A stretch of 64,000 nt of DNA, from contig NZ_JAMPKY010000002.1 of the NCBI RefSeq assembly GCF_039962255.1, positions 310,001 to 374,000 on the forward strand. The letters run 5' to 3'. Below the pieces are notes generated by a model. The model was given only the letters and a program-made list of their open reading frames with translations, ran no database searches and had not been told where the DNA came from. Origin of the DNA: Leptolyngbya subtilissima AS-A7 (GTDB taxonomy: Bacteria; Cyanobacteriota; Cyanobacteriia; Phormidesmidales; Phormidesmidaceae). This document shows, in pieces, positions 27,692 through 36,734 of the stretch (within the stretch, counting starts at the first letter, position 1; each line of letters opens with the position of its first letter). Made by a program: the position numbers and the translations under genes.

Positions 27692-29695
27692 CTAATCGTG
27701 AAAACGGGGAGTGAGGCAGTAGGGACAGTCGAGCCAATCTTGCTGAAGCTCAGCGGCGCAGCTAGCACAGGTTAGAGAGGCTTTACGCTTCGACTTAAGT
27801 TCTGCTTCTAAGCCTGTGTCAGTAAAGGTCACCCGTTCCACTTCGTCTAAGGTGGTATACCCCTGCCGCACCAAGTCTAAGCTGTAGGAAAGCAGAGTTT
27901 GCATACCTTCTTCTACCGCTGCCTCTTTGATCATCTCAGTAGGGGCTCCTTCAGAAATCAGCTTCTGCAACCGTTCGGTAACGCGAAGCACTTCGTATAC
28001 TCCGACTCGGCCCTTGTAGCCACCACCTTGACACTTGGGGCAAAGGGTATTGTTATCTTTAGCTGCCACAAGTTCTTCTACGGTAAGGGTATTAGCCTTA
28101 TAGAAGGTGATATCTGATTCAGAGGCAGAGCTCAGACCAAAGTGGGCTAGTTCTTCAGGAGTAGGGCTGTAGGAAATCCGGCAATCAGTACACACTCGCC
28201 GTACTAGACGCTGGGCTAGTACCCCAATCAGAGCGCTAGAAACCATGAATGACTCTACTCCCATCTCGTCGAGACGGGCGATCGCCCCAGCAGCGTCATT
28301 AGTGTGCAACGTAGTCAGCACCAAGTGCCCCGTCAAGGCGGCTTCAATTGCCGTCTTAGCCGTTTCGCGATCGCGGGTTTCACCCACCAGAATCACATCT
28401 GGGTCCTGACGTAAAAAAGCGCGCAGAATTGACGCAAAATCCATGCCCTTTTCGCGAATTACCTGCACCTGGGTTAAACCAGGCAGCGTGTATTCGATCG
28501 GGTCTTCGGCAGTGCTGATATTAATGCCAGGGTCGTTCCGCTCTGACAGCACCGAGTAAAGGGTCGTGGTCTTGCCTGAGCCGGTCGGCCCTGTCACCAA
28601 TAGAAGGCCAAAGGGACGAGAAGCCATCTCCTGCACAATGCGAAGAGAGTCGGGGTCAGTAATTAGCTTATCTAGACCTAGCTGAGTCGCTGAGTTATCT
28701 AGAATCCGCAGTACCACCTTCTCGCCGCAACGACTGGGCAGAGTGTTGACTCGAAAGTCAACTTTGCGCCCCTGGAACACTCGCCGAATACGACCATCCT
28801 GAGGTGCTCGGCGCTCAGCGATGTCTAGCTCGGCAATGATTTTAAAGCGGGCGGTGACCGCCTGGATAATCTTTTTGGGCATCTTCGGCAGCGCTTCTTT
28901 AAGCACCCCATCCTTACGGAAGCGTACCCTCAGATATTCCTCTTGAGGTTCAACGTGGATATCAGAGACGCCCTCTTGTAGAGCTTTGGCTAAGATTTTG
29001 TTGACTAGGGCAATGACCGGAGCCGCACCGGCGTCCTTGAGGGCCATGCCCAGGTCAGCTTCTTCGTCGATAACATCTTCTAAACTGCCCGCGCCAAAAT
29101 CGAGCTCTTCCAGGCTAGTGTTAACGTCAACGGCGGCATCTAGTTCTTCTTTCTTCTGCTTGGCTACTGCATCGTCCAGATAGGTAGACATCAGCCGCTG
29201 ATAGTCTTCAACGGTAATCACCATGCGCCGAAGAGAGAGGTTTTGAGCCCGCAGAATACGGTTGAGGTCGTCCTGAGCCTCCAAATTCTCTGGATCGACC
29301 ATGGCAACGAGCACCGAAGGGGTCTCACCTTGATCCTTGGAAAGAGGCACCAAGCGGTGACGTCGGCAGATATCGACCGGCACCAGGGTATCGATTAGCT
29401 GCCCAATTTGGGCTGGGGAGATATCGTTAAGCTCGGGATCGAGGGATTCAACCCCGTAAAGAATTTTGAGCTCAAAAAGCTGCTGTTTTTTGTACTGCCG
29501 CAGCAGTTCGGGGGAGAGCTGTTGGCCGGTGAGCGACTCAAGCACATCAGTCAGCGACTGCCCACTTTTGCGGCTCTCCGCCAAGGCCTTTTGCATCTGC
29601 TCAGAGTCAACATAGCCCGCTTGAATGAGCTTGTTGCCGAAGGGCGAAAAACTCCGCTGAAGTACTAGTGCTCGCCGGGAGGAGGAATTAGTCAT
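27692..29695 (-). CDS. pilB: Type IV pilus assembly ATPase PilB with a C-terminal zinc ribbon
   Basis: Powers pilus extension. The N-terminal MshEN domain (about 1-180) is followed by the ATPase: Walker A VTGPTGSGKTTTLYS, EDPIEYTLPGLTQVQ, Walker B VILVGETRDRETA and GHLVLTTLHTNDAAGAI. A tetracysteine zinc loop (CTDC near 500, CPKC near 548) is usual. The extreme C-terminus adds CASCAAELQQDWLDCPYC (about 645-662), a second zinc ribbon. Total 667 residues. The gene is divergent from grpE. Confidence 0.96.
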   Translation of the reverse strand: MTNSSSRRALVLQRSFSPFGNKLIQAGYVDSEQMQKALAESRKSGQSLTDVLESLTGQQLSPELLRQYKKQQLFELKILYGVESLDPELNDISPAQIGQLIDTLVPVDICRRHRLVPLSKDQGETPSVLVAMVDPENLEAQDDLNRILRAQNLSLRRMVITVEDYQRLMSTYLDDAVAKQKKEELDAAVDVNTSLEELDFGAGSLEDVIDEEADLGMALKDAGAAPVIALVNKILAKALQEGVSDIHVEPQEEYLRVRFRKDGVLKEALPKMPKKIIQAVTARFKIIAELDIAERRAPQDGRIRRVFQGRKVDFRVNTLPSRCGEKVVLRILDNSATQLGLDKLITDPDSLRIVQEMASRPFGLLLVTGPTGSGKTTTLYSVLSERNDPGINISTAEDPIEYTLPGLTQVQVIREKGMDFASILRAFLRQDPDVILVGETRDRETAKTAIEAALTGHLVLTTLHTNDAAGAIARLDEMGVESFMVSSALIGVLAQRLVRRVCTDCRISYSPTPEELAHFGLSSASESDITFYKANTLTVEELVAAKDNNTLCPKCQGGGYKGRVGVYEVLRVTERLQKLISEGAPTEMIKEAAVEEGMQTLLSYSLDLVRQGYTTLDEVERVTFTDTGLEAELKSKRKASLTCASCAAELQQDWLDCPYCLTPRFHD

Positions 29696-30024
29696 ACGCT
29701 GATGCCAAAGTGCTGGTGTGAAACAGGCTTAAACCCAATTGTATGCAGGCAGTATTCCCTAAACGGGGAGATATACCCCTAAGCTAGCGCGATCGCAAGC
29801 CTTACCCGCGTTGACCCCGTAGTGTCGATAATACCCTTATCTAATTTATCTGCACCACGGCAGGCAATGGCTCATCAATCTTTCGGAATAAGGCAGCGCT
29901 TCAACCCAGGGCAGTCAAACCCACATTCCGCGATAGAATTGAAAGCAGTGCTAAGGGCAAGTCACTGAGATACACTTGGGCCTAAGCAAAGTTGTTGCAT
30001 TCACCCGCCGAGTTACATATCAGC
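29696..30024. other. Divergent intergenic region pilB/grpE
   Basis: About 330 bases between divergent genes. It must hold both promoters, but I see no CIRCE inverted repeat (TTAGCACTC type) or other named operator, and no small gene. Confidence 0.5.
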
Positions 30025-30726
30025 ATGGTTGACGACATTCACCACACGGCCCACGATCCCGCTTCTGACCCTGAAGCTATTGAAGAGATTCTTGAAGAAG
30101 ACGCTGTGGATATTGACTTTGACGACGTGGTCGAAGCTGCAGCAGCTACAGTTGAAGCCGCTGCAGCAGCACCGCCTTCTAATGGAGGTAGCGTTGATGC
30201 GGGTTTAGTGACCGATCTAGAGCGCCAAGTGGCAGGGCTAAAGGCCCAGCTTGAAGATCGTGCCAATCAATCAATGCGAATTGCAGCCGACTTTGAGAAC
30301 TACCGCAAACGCACCAGCAAAGAAAAAGACGAGTTAGCCACTCAAATTAAGGGCGACACCGTTATTGAGCTGCTGCCAGTAGTTGACAATTTTGAGCGGG
30401 CGCGATCGCAGATCAAGCCCCAGACCGAAGCCGAGATGACTATTCATAAAAGTTATCAGAGCGTTTACAAGCAGCTAGTGGAAACCCTAAAGCGTTTAGG
30501 AGTTTCAGCCATGCGTGCCGAAGGGCAAGAGTTTGACCCACTACTGCACGAGGCCGTCATGCGCGAACCAACCGCCGACCATGCTGAGGGGGTGGTAATC
30601 GAAGAGTTCGTGCGGGGCTACCAGCTCGGTGATCGGGTGCTGCGCCACGCTATGGTAAAAGTAGCTGCTCCGCCAGAGGATAGCTCTCAAAGCCCAGACA
30701 TTGAGAGTTCCGGCTCCCTTGAGTAA
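30025..30726 (+). CDS. grpE: GrpE nucleotide exchange factor
   Basis: Releases ADP from DnaK. An acidic, disordered N-terminus (about residues 1-60, rich in D, E and A) leads to a long coiled coil (about 65-130, with ADFENYRKRTSKEKDE) and the C-terminal beta domain (HEAVMREPTADHAEGVVIEEFVRGYQLGDRVLRHAMVKV). About 233 residues. The ATG at 30025 (MVDDIHH) is preferred over an in-frame upstream TTG at 29992. First gene of the grpE-dnaK-dnaJ chaperone set. Confidence 0.97.
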   Translation: MVDDIHHTAHDPASDPEAIEEILEEDAVDIDFDDVVEAAAATVEAAAAAPPSNGGSVDAGLVTDLERQVAGLKAQLEDRANQSMRIAADFENYRKRTSKEKDELATQIKGDTVIELLPVVDNFERARSQIKPQTEAEMTIHKSYQSVYKQLVETLKRLGVSAMRAEGQEFDPLLHEAVMREPTADHAEGVVIEEFVRGYQLGDRVLRHAMVKVAAPPEDSSQSPDIESSGSLE

Positions 30727-30744
30727 TCTACTAACCGGGTGCTT

Positions 30745-30909
30745 GCTAATTGTGATGAGTAGGAGAGCCCTATCACTGTGCTCTAGGTTCTACAAACACC
30801 CGCATTTGAGCAATGCAGTCAAAAGTTACCGTGGCGAACGATAACTTCTTCGGTGTAAGCGGGCAACCTAATCACAATTAGCTCAGACCGCTACAGGCCT
30901 GAGCTAATT
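30745..30909 (+). promoter_or_regulatory. Two overlapping inverted repeats in the dnaK leader
   Basis: GCTAATTGTGAT (30745-30756) is the exact complement of ATCACAATTAGC (30871-30882). The right arm overlaps a second, local hairpin: AATTAGCTCAG (30876-30886) with CTGAGCTAATT (30899-30909) around a 12-base loop. The two foldings share bases 30876-30882, so they exclude each other. The second hairpin ends about 40 bases before the dnaK start. It could be an RNA switch, a dyad operator, or coincidence. Confidence 0.5.
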
Positions 30910-30949
30910 TCGAAGGTAAAGCGAACGATTAAGTTGAGCACCGTGGGCT

Positions 30950-32905
30950 ATGGGTAAAGTAATCGGCATTGACCTAGGAACAACGAACAGTTGTGTCGCT
31001 GTCCTCGAAGGCGGCAAACCAGCTGTAATTTCCAGCACTGAAGGGGGCCGTACGGTACCCAGCATTGTTGGATTTGGCAAAAACGGCGAGCGGTTAGTAG
31101 GCCAGTTGGCAAAACGCCAAGCGGTTACAAACGCAGAGAATACGGTCTACAGCATCAAACGATTCATTGGTCGTCGCTGGGAAGATACCGAGGCGGAGCG
31201 CAGCCGCGTACCTTACGTCTGCGTTAGCGGTCGTGACAACACCGTAGACGTGCAGATCCGCGGAAAGGCGTTTACGCCCCAAGAAATTTCCGCAATGATC
31301 TTGCAAAAGCTCAAGCAGGATGCCGAGACTTACCTGGGAACTGCAGTAACCCAAGCAGTTATTACCGTACCGGCTTACTTTACCGACGCGCAGCGCCAGG
31401 CAACTAAAGACGCCGGCACCATTGCGGGCCTAGAAGTCTTACGCATTATCAATGAGCCCACCGCTGCAGCCCTTTCCTACGGGCTCGACAAGCAGGACCA
31501 AGACCAAATTGTATTGGTGTTTGATCTGGGGGGCGGTACCTTTGATGTGTCTATTTTACAGCTAGGCGATGGCGTCTTTGAGGTCAAGGCCACCGCTGGC
31601 AACAACCATCTAGGCGGTGACGACTTTGACAACTGCATCGTCGAATGGATGACCGCTGCTTTTCGCGAGCAAGAAGGCATTGATCTATCTGCCGATCGCA
31701 TGGCGCTACAGCGCATTCGTGAAGCAGCTGAAAAAGCCAAGGTTGAGTTGTCGAGCATGCCTTCGACCTCTATCAACCTCCCCTTTATTACCGCCGACGA
31801 GTCTGGGCCAAAGCATCTAGAGATGACGCTAACTCGTGCTCAGTTCGAGCAATTCGCGTCAGAACTGGTGCAGGCCACCCTAGATCCGGTTAAGCAAGCT
31901 CTTAAAGATGCAGATTTGAGCCCTGATGCGATCGATCGCATTTTACTAGTAGGCGGATCTACCCGCATTCCGGCCGTGCAGCAGGCAGTTAGCGCCTACT
32001 TCAACGGCAAAGCTCCCGATCGCTCTGTGAACCCCGATGAAGCTGTGGCCCTAGGGGCATCAATTCAAGCGGGTGTATTAGGGGGGGAAGTCAAAGATTT
32101 ACTCCTGCTCGATATCACCCCCCTCTCCCTAGGTATCGAAACCTTGGGAGAAGTATTTACCAAGATCATTGAGCGCAACACCACTATTCCCACTAGCAAG
32201 TCCCAAGTATTTTCGACCGCCACCGATGGCCAAACCTCTGTAGAAATTCACGTTCTTCAGGGTGAGCGGGCCATGGCCAAGGACAACAAAAGCCTGGGCA
32301 AGTTTGAGCTTACCGGTCTTCCCCCTGCTCCGCGAGGAGTACCGCAAATTGAAGTGTCCTTTGAAATCGACGCCGACGGTATCTTGAAAGTAGCGGCCCT
32401 CGACAAGGGTACGGGTCGCGCCCAAAGCATCTGCATCACCAACACGGGTGGTCTAACTGACAGCGAAGTCGATCGCATGCGTCTGGAGGCCGAAACCTAT
32501 GCCGATGAGGACGGGCGACGACGACAGCTGGCAGAACTGACTAATCGAGCAGACAACCTGTTCTATAGCTACGAAGCCACTCTGCGCGACCATGGCAGCC
32601 TGCTAGATGAGGCAACTCGGGCCGATTTGGATGAGAAAGTCAGCCAGCTCCGTGTCGCCACCCACAACCCCAGCATTGATGTCGCTACCTTCCAGGGATG
32701 TATTGATGCCCTACAATCGGCCATCTTTGCTGTCGGTACCAACGTTTACCGCGACGTAGACACCGGAGCCGAGGTAGATATGGGCGTTCCAGCAGCAGCC
32801 TATGCCGGTGTTGAAGCCGGGAACGACGAGACCTACGATCCTGACTACGACGATGATATGGGGTTAGACGCTACCGTAACCGCCGATTACGAAGCCATAG
32901 ATTAA
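30950..32905 (+). CDS. dnaK: Hsp70 chaperone DnaK
   Basis: ATP-driven protein folding with DnaJ and GrpE. The nucleotide-binding domain (1-385) starts [21 protein letters not shown], with [14 protein letters not shown] and [11 protein letters not shown]; the linker [15 protein letters not shown] leads to the substrate domain and an acidic C-terminus ending YEAID. In total 651 residues. The position between grpE and dnaJ suggests the main DnaK2-type paralogue of cyanobacteria, but that assignment is inference. The intergenic leader carries overlapping inverted repeats. Confidence 0.97.
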   Translation: MGKVIGIDLGTTNSCVAVLEGGKPAVISSTEGGRTVPSIVGFGKNGERLVGQLAKRQAVTNAENTVYSIKRFIGRRWEDTEAERSRVPYVCVSGRDNTVDVQIRGKAFTPQEISAMILQKLKQDAETYLGTAVTQAVITVPAYFTDAQRQATKDAGTIAGLEVLRIINEPTAAALSYGLDKQDQDQIVLVFDLGGGTFDVSILQLGDGVFEVKATAGNNHLGGDDFDNCIVEWMTAAFREQEGIDLSADRMALQRIREAAEKAKVELSSMPSTSINLPFITADESGPKHLEMTLTRAQFEQFASELVQATLDPVKQALKDADLSPDAIDRILLVGGSTRIPAVQQAVSAYFNGKAPDRSVNPDEAVALGASIQAGVLGGEVKDLLLLDITPLSLGIETLGEVFTKIIERNTTIPTSKSQVFSTATDGQTSVEIHVLQGERAMAKDNKSLGKFELTGLPPAPRGVPQIEVSFEIDADGILKVAALDKGTGRAQSICITNTGGLTDSEVDRMRLEAETYADEDGRRRQLAELTNRADNLFYSYEATLRDHGSLLDEATRADLDEKVSQLRVATHNPSIDVATFQGCIDALQSAIFAVGTNVYRDVDTGAEVDMGVPAAAYAGVEAGNDETYDPDYDDDMGLDATVTADYEAID

Positions 32906-33002
32906 GGCTAAGGGGGGCGGGTATTCCCACCTAGCCAAGGTGGGCACTCCTTTTAAAATGGTTTAATGTTGATTGTTGCTGGAGTTGTCTAGGTAGCCCC
33001 CT

Positions 33003-34130
33003 ATGGCCCGTGATTTCTATGAGATTCTCGGTATTTCGCGCAACGCCGATCAGGACGATATTAAGCGAGCCTACCGACGCTTAGCCCGCAAATATCACCC
33101 CGATGTCAACAAAGATCCTGGGGCTGAAGACACCTTCAAAGAGATCAACCGAGCCTACGAAGTGCTTTCTGAGCCCGAGGTTCGAGCCCGCTACGATCGC
33201 TTTGGAGAAGCTGGGCTCGGTGCTGGTGCCGGTGTTGGCGGTTACCAAGACTTTGGCGACATGGGTGGCTTTGCCGACATTTTCGAGAGCTTCTTTAGCG
33301 GCTTTTCGGGAGGTGGGGGCCAGAGTACTCGCCGACGAGGGCCGACCCGAGGCGATGATCTCCGCCTTGACCTCAGGCTTGACTTCAAAGAAGCGGTATT
33401 TGGCGGCGAGAAAGAAATTAAGATTAGCCACTTGGAAACCTGTGGTACCTGCACAGGCAGCGGTGCTAAGCCGGGGACTCGCCCATCCACCTGTGGCACC
33501 TGTAGTGGTACTGGCCAAGTTCGTCGGGCTACTCGCACCCCCTTTGGCAGCTTTACCCAAGTATCGGCCTGTCCGACCTGTAGCGGTACAGGTGAGGTGA
33601 TTGAAGACCGCTGCGACGTGTGCGGTGGTAGCGGTCAGAACCAGGAAACTAAAAAACTCAAAATTACAGTGCCAGCTGGTGTCGACAACGGTACTCGGCT
33701 ACGGGTGTCTAATGAAGGGGACGCTGGGTTGCGGGGTGGTCCCGCTGGAGATTTATACGTCTACCTATTTGTAGCCGAAGATGCTGCTTTCAAGCGGGAT
33801 GGTATCAATATTCTCTCTGATCTCAAAATTAGCTATCTTCAAGCAATCTTGGGCTGCAAGCTGACTATTGACACCGTTGAGGGCCCCGAAGAGCTCGACG
33901 TACCGGCGGGTACACAGCCCGGTACAGTCCTTACCCTCGACAATCGTGGTGTGCCTAAGCTGGGCAATCCCGTTAGCCGCGGCGACCACTTGATCACTGT
34001 CCAAGTTGATATTCCCACGCGCCTGAAGCCGGAGGAGCGAGAGCTAGTTGAAAAACTGGCGGAAATTCGTGGTGAGAAGGTCAATCGAGGCGGTATTGAG
34101 GGCTTCTTAGGAGGGCTGTTTCGCGGATGA
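33003..34130 (+). CDS. dnaJ: DnaJ co-chaperone (type I)
   Basis: Stimulates DnaK ATPase and delivers substrates. The J domain (1-70) has the HPD motif in KYHPDVNK; a Gly/Phe-rich region (about 75-115) follows. Four CxxCxGxG zinc repeats are near residues 143-212 ([32 protein letters not shown]), then the C-terminal peptide-binding domains. Length 375. The stop overlaps the next ATG by four bases (ATGA). Confidence 0.97.
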   Translation: MARDFYEILGISRNADQDDIKRAYRRLARKYHPDVNKDPGAEDTFKEINRAYEVLSEPEVRARYDRFGEAGLGAGAGVGGYQDFGDMGGFADIFESFFSGFSGGGGQSTRRRGPTRGDDLRLDLRLDFKEAVFGGEKEIKISHLETCGTCTGSGAKPGTRPSTCGTCSGTGQVRRATRTPFGSFTQVSACPTCSGTGEVIEDRCDVCGGSGQNQETKKLKITVPAGVDNGTRLRVSNEGDAGLRGGPAGDLYVYLFVAEDAAFKRDGINILSDLKISYLQAILGCKLTIDTVEGPEELDVPAGTQPGTVLTLDNRGVPKLGNPVSRGDHLITVQVDIPTRLKPEERELVEKLAEIRGEKVNRGGIEGFLGGLFRG

Positions 34131-34369
34131 GCTACTCTACGGCTGCCGATGAACGTTTAGATCTGCGGGGCACCCCCTGCCCAATCAATTTTGTGCGAAC
34201 TAAGCTCCGCCTGGAGAAAATGACACCTGGAGCTTTGCTAGAGGTGTGGCTCGATGCTGGGGAACCCGTTGAGCAGGTACCCGATAGTCTCACTATGGAA
34301 GGGTACAAAGTAGAGCATTTAGAAGATTGCGCTGATTACTTTGTTGTCTACGTGCGCCGCCCCAGTTAG
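34127..34369 (+). CDS. TusA/SirA-like sulfurtransferase
   Basis: An 80-residue protein with the TusA signature [22 protein letters not shown]; the Cys in the PCP motif would be the sulfur carrier. It starts within the dnaJ stop (ATGA overlap), and rsgA follows immediately. In picocyanobacteria a similar small gene lies between dnaJ and rsgA, as I recall. The exact sulfur pathway (tRNA thiolation or molybdopterin) is unknown here. Confidence 0.85.
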   Translation: MSYSTAADERLDLRGTPCPINFVRTKLRLEKMTPGALLEVWLDAGEPVEQVPDSLTMEGYKVEHLEDCADYFVVYVRRPS

Positions 34370-34372
34370 GTG

Positions 34373-35536
34373 ATGGCGCCTTCTGAGTTTGATAACACAG
34401 TACTCGCTGAGCCGAGAGCAGGCCTCTGGGGCTTGGTGGTAGCCATACAAGCCAACTACTATCGGGTGAGATTAGACAAAAACAGTGACCTGCCTAATGA
34501 TGTGGTCTCAGGTCAAATTTTGCTGTGCACTCGCCGAGCACGACTGAGAAAAACCGGTCAGCAGGTGATGGTGGGTGATCGCGTGCAGCTAGAGGCGATC
34601 GACTGGGCCGGAGGAAGAGGCGCGATCGCTGCAGTCGGCCCCCGCCGATCAGTGTTGGATCGACCACCCGTGGCCAATGCTGATCAAATTTTGCTAGTTT
34701 TTGCCCTAGCCGAGCCTGATCTTGATCCCCAACAGCTTGGGCGCTTTTTAGTCAAAGCCGAATCGACGGGGGTGCCCGTCCATCTCTGTCTCAACAAGCA
34801 GGACCTAGTTAGCACCGCCACCCGTCGCTATTGGCAGGAGCAGCTAGACGCCTGGGGCTACCCAGCTACGATGATCAGTCTTCAAGAGGATGAGACCGTA
34901 CAAACCCTGCTACCTCAGCTACAGGGTCGCACAACCATCATCTCTGGGCCCTCTGGGGTAGGTAAATCAAGCTTGATTAACTGGCTCATTCCCCAGGCTA
35001 GCCTGAGAACAGGGGCGGTGTCTGGCAAGCTGGGGCGGGGCCGACATACCACTCGCCATGTAGAGCTGTTCGAACTGCCGGGGGGCGGCTTTTTAGCAGA
35101 TACCCCTGGCTTTAACCAACCCGATCTGGCATTGACCCCGCTGGTCCTGGGTCAGTGTTTTCCAGAAATTCGGTCACGTCTAGCCAAGGGTGTTTGCCAA
35201 TTTAACGATTGTCTACATCAGGACGCGCCGGGCTGCGCTGTCGACCCCCACTGGTCTCGCTATGACTTTTACCTCACCCTGCTGAAAGAAGCCCTTGAGT
35301 ACCAGGAGGGCCAACAGCAGCAGCGTGACCCTGACGCTCCGCTCAAGCTCAGAATGGGAGAGCAGGGACAGCAGCGCCAAGAGCCCAGGCTCCAGACTAA
35401 AAAATATCGTCGCCCATCGCGCCGTCACCAGAAACAAAGGCTTGACTATCTACGCTATGACCTAGATGGGTCTGGCGATAGTCTTGATCCGCAGTCTAGT
35501 GACGTTGACTGGCCCGAAGACAATGGCTTGAGCTAG
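34373..35536 (+). CDS. rsgA: Ribosome small-subunit-dependent GTPase A
   Basis: Circularly permuted GTPase in late 30S maturation. An OB-fold N-terminus (about 20-90) precedes the GTPase motifs in permuted order: LNKQDL (G4), SGPSGVGKSSLIN (G1), GRHTTRHVELF (G2) and ADTPGFNQPDL (G3). A C-terminal zinc knuckle C...CLHQDAPGC follows, then a basic tail. About 387 residues. A GTG at 34370 immediately precedes the ATG at 34373; either could be used. Likely in one operon with dnaJ and the tusA-like gene. Confidence 0.94.
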   Translation: MAPSEFDNTVLAEPRAGLWGLVVAIQANYYRVRLDKNSDLPNDVVSGQILLCTRRARLRKTGQQVMVGDRVQLEAIDWAGGRGAIAAVGPRRSVLDRPPVANADQILLVFALAEPDLDPQQLGRFLVKAESTGVPVHLCLNKQDLVSTATRRYWQEQLDAWGYPATMISLQEDETVQTLLPQLQGRTTIISGPSGVGKSSLINWLIPQASLRTGAVSGKLGRGRHTTRHVELFELPGGGFLADTPGFNQPDLALTPLVLGQCFPEIRSRLAKGVCQFNDCLHQDAPGCAVDPHWSRYDFYLTLLKEALEYQEGQQQQRDPDAPLKLRMGEQGQQRQEPRLQTKKYRRPSRRHQKQRLDYLRYDLDGSGDSLDPQSSDVDWPEDNGLS

Positions 35537-35699
35537 TCAAACTGGGCTTGAATTCGGTGCTGGCTAGGCTGCAATCGTTAGGGTTCTGGCCACTTAGCGC
35601 TGATTAATCGCTTGCAGTTAAATGAATAGAGCGCCAGATAATGGTCAGCCCTCAGAGCCTAAGTCTTCTGACCTGCAAAACATGCTGACGCTTTACTTG

Positions 35700-35860
35700 C
35701 CTAAACTATTAAAAATTTGAAACCCTGCCGGATTTTATATTTTCTTTTTTTTTATGGGGTTTTCCCCAGAGTTTTCCCCAGATTTAACGGAGTTTTCCAC
35801 AGAAATTAACGGCGGAGTAGTCATTAAGACCAAAACTGAAAATCAGGATTCTCCACAGGT
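35700..35860. other. Candidate replication-origin-like region (DnaA-box cluster beside an AT-rich stretch)
   Basis: A gap of about 600 bases (35537-36141) has no gene. Its centre holds an AT-rich run (35701-35755) followed by GTTTTCCCCAGA twice in tandem (35759-35770, 35771-35782), GTTTTCCACAGA (35792-35803) and a TTCTCCACAGG copy (35849-35859). TTTTCCACA at 35793-35801 matches the DnaA box used in cyanobacteria exactly. The arrangement of AT-rich DNA and a box cluster is what an oriC shows. The rest of the gap shows nothing else. An ordinary regulatory repeat is the alternative. Confidence 0.4.
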
Positions 35861-36141
35861 ACATCAGATCGCTTGTGTGCTGGTAATTACAAATAGCCCA
35901 GACGGGGATCGCTGAAACCCTTGAGACCTCGTTGCCAAAACTGGGGGATAGCGGATCGGGGTGTAGTTGGCAAGATTGACATCCCCCTGCCCTCTGGTGA
36001 CAATGGTGCGACCAGCTTACACAGCGCTTCTGTTCCAGCTTGTCTATGGGCTTTAAGTTCCCTTCCAGCAAGGGATCCAGCCTGTTAAGCAGTTGGTGGG
36101 GGCTGTATTTTGCTGTCTAGTTTCAGATTGGGGAAGTGGAA

Positions 36142-36366
36142 ATGAGTGAGCAATCAATGGCGACTATGGCATCGAGAATCAGCCTCAGCGTAGAAGTGCC
36201 GGAGGAGTTGTTTGAGGCCATGCGCGACTATGTAGAGACCCACCCATCGTGGAGCCAACACCGGGTGTTCTGCGCGGCGCTGTCACTATTTTTGATGCAG
36301 AACGGTATTAGCGATCGCCGTATCAATCGTCTATACCTAGACGCAGTGTTCGACTACGCTGCCTAA
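36142..36366 (+). CDS. DUF2811 family protein
   Basis: A 74-residue protein typical of cyanobacterial DUF2811: ISLSVEVPEELFEAMRDYVETHPSWSQHRVFCAALSLFLMQNG. The ribbon-helix-helix-like spacing is only suggestive, and the function is unknown. The ATG at 36142 has a purine-rich GGGGAAG just upstream; a GTG at 36136 is a less likely start. Confidence 0.78.
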   Translation: MSEQSMATMASRISLSVEVPEELFEAMRDYVETHPSWSQHRVFCAALSLFLMQNGISDRRINRLYLDAVFDYAA

Positions 36367-36672
36367 TTTTGTGGGAAGGTTCTGACACTGAGCCTTCAGA
36401 TGAATCCAATTAGGTAACGATGGATTAATTGGGGTCTGTAAGTTAATGCCTTGCAATAGCTAGTATCTGGCGATCGCCCAAACCTTGATTTTTGGTTGTT
36501 GTAAAAGTTTAAGTACTAATTGGCACCACGCTCAATCAATCGCCAGGCCAAGCTTTGTAGCCCTGGCGAGCTAGCCGAGGCCAAAGCTAACTGATTCGCT
36601 GCCAAACCTGGATAGGTGGCCACAATCGCCGAACGCTTCTTTGCCACAATGCTCGGGTGGCAGCTACAAATT
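36367..36672. other. Intergenic region without a recognised gene
   Basis: About 300 bases between the DUF2811 gene and the convergent sugar dehydrogenase. Apart from a modest hairpin (CGCCAGG at 36541-36547 with CCTGGCG at 36562-36568) I see nothing that supports a gene or RNA. Confidence 0.4.
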
Positions 36673-36708
36673 TGCGAAAGGGCGCCCCTCTTGGAGCGCC
36701 CTTTCGCA
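36673..36708. terminator. Hairpin downstream of the sugar dehydrogenase gene
   Basis: Perfect 13-base stem TGCGAAAGGGCGC and its complement at 36696-36708 with a 10-base loop, 27 bases past the stop at 36735 on the minus strand. No long T-run, but the stem is strong and lies between convergent genes. Confidence 0.7.
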
Positions 36709-36734
36709 TTTCGTACAGTCTTGGGGTGACTGAG

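Noticed and set aside
29696-30024. CIRCE operator before grpE
   Set aside because: No TTAGCACTC-N9-GAGTGCTAA repeat is seen.
33081-33600. ORFs of 159 and 165 aa on opposite strands
   Set aside because: They lie within dnaJ, whose zinc repeats read correctly in the real frame.
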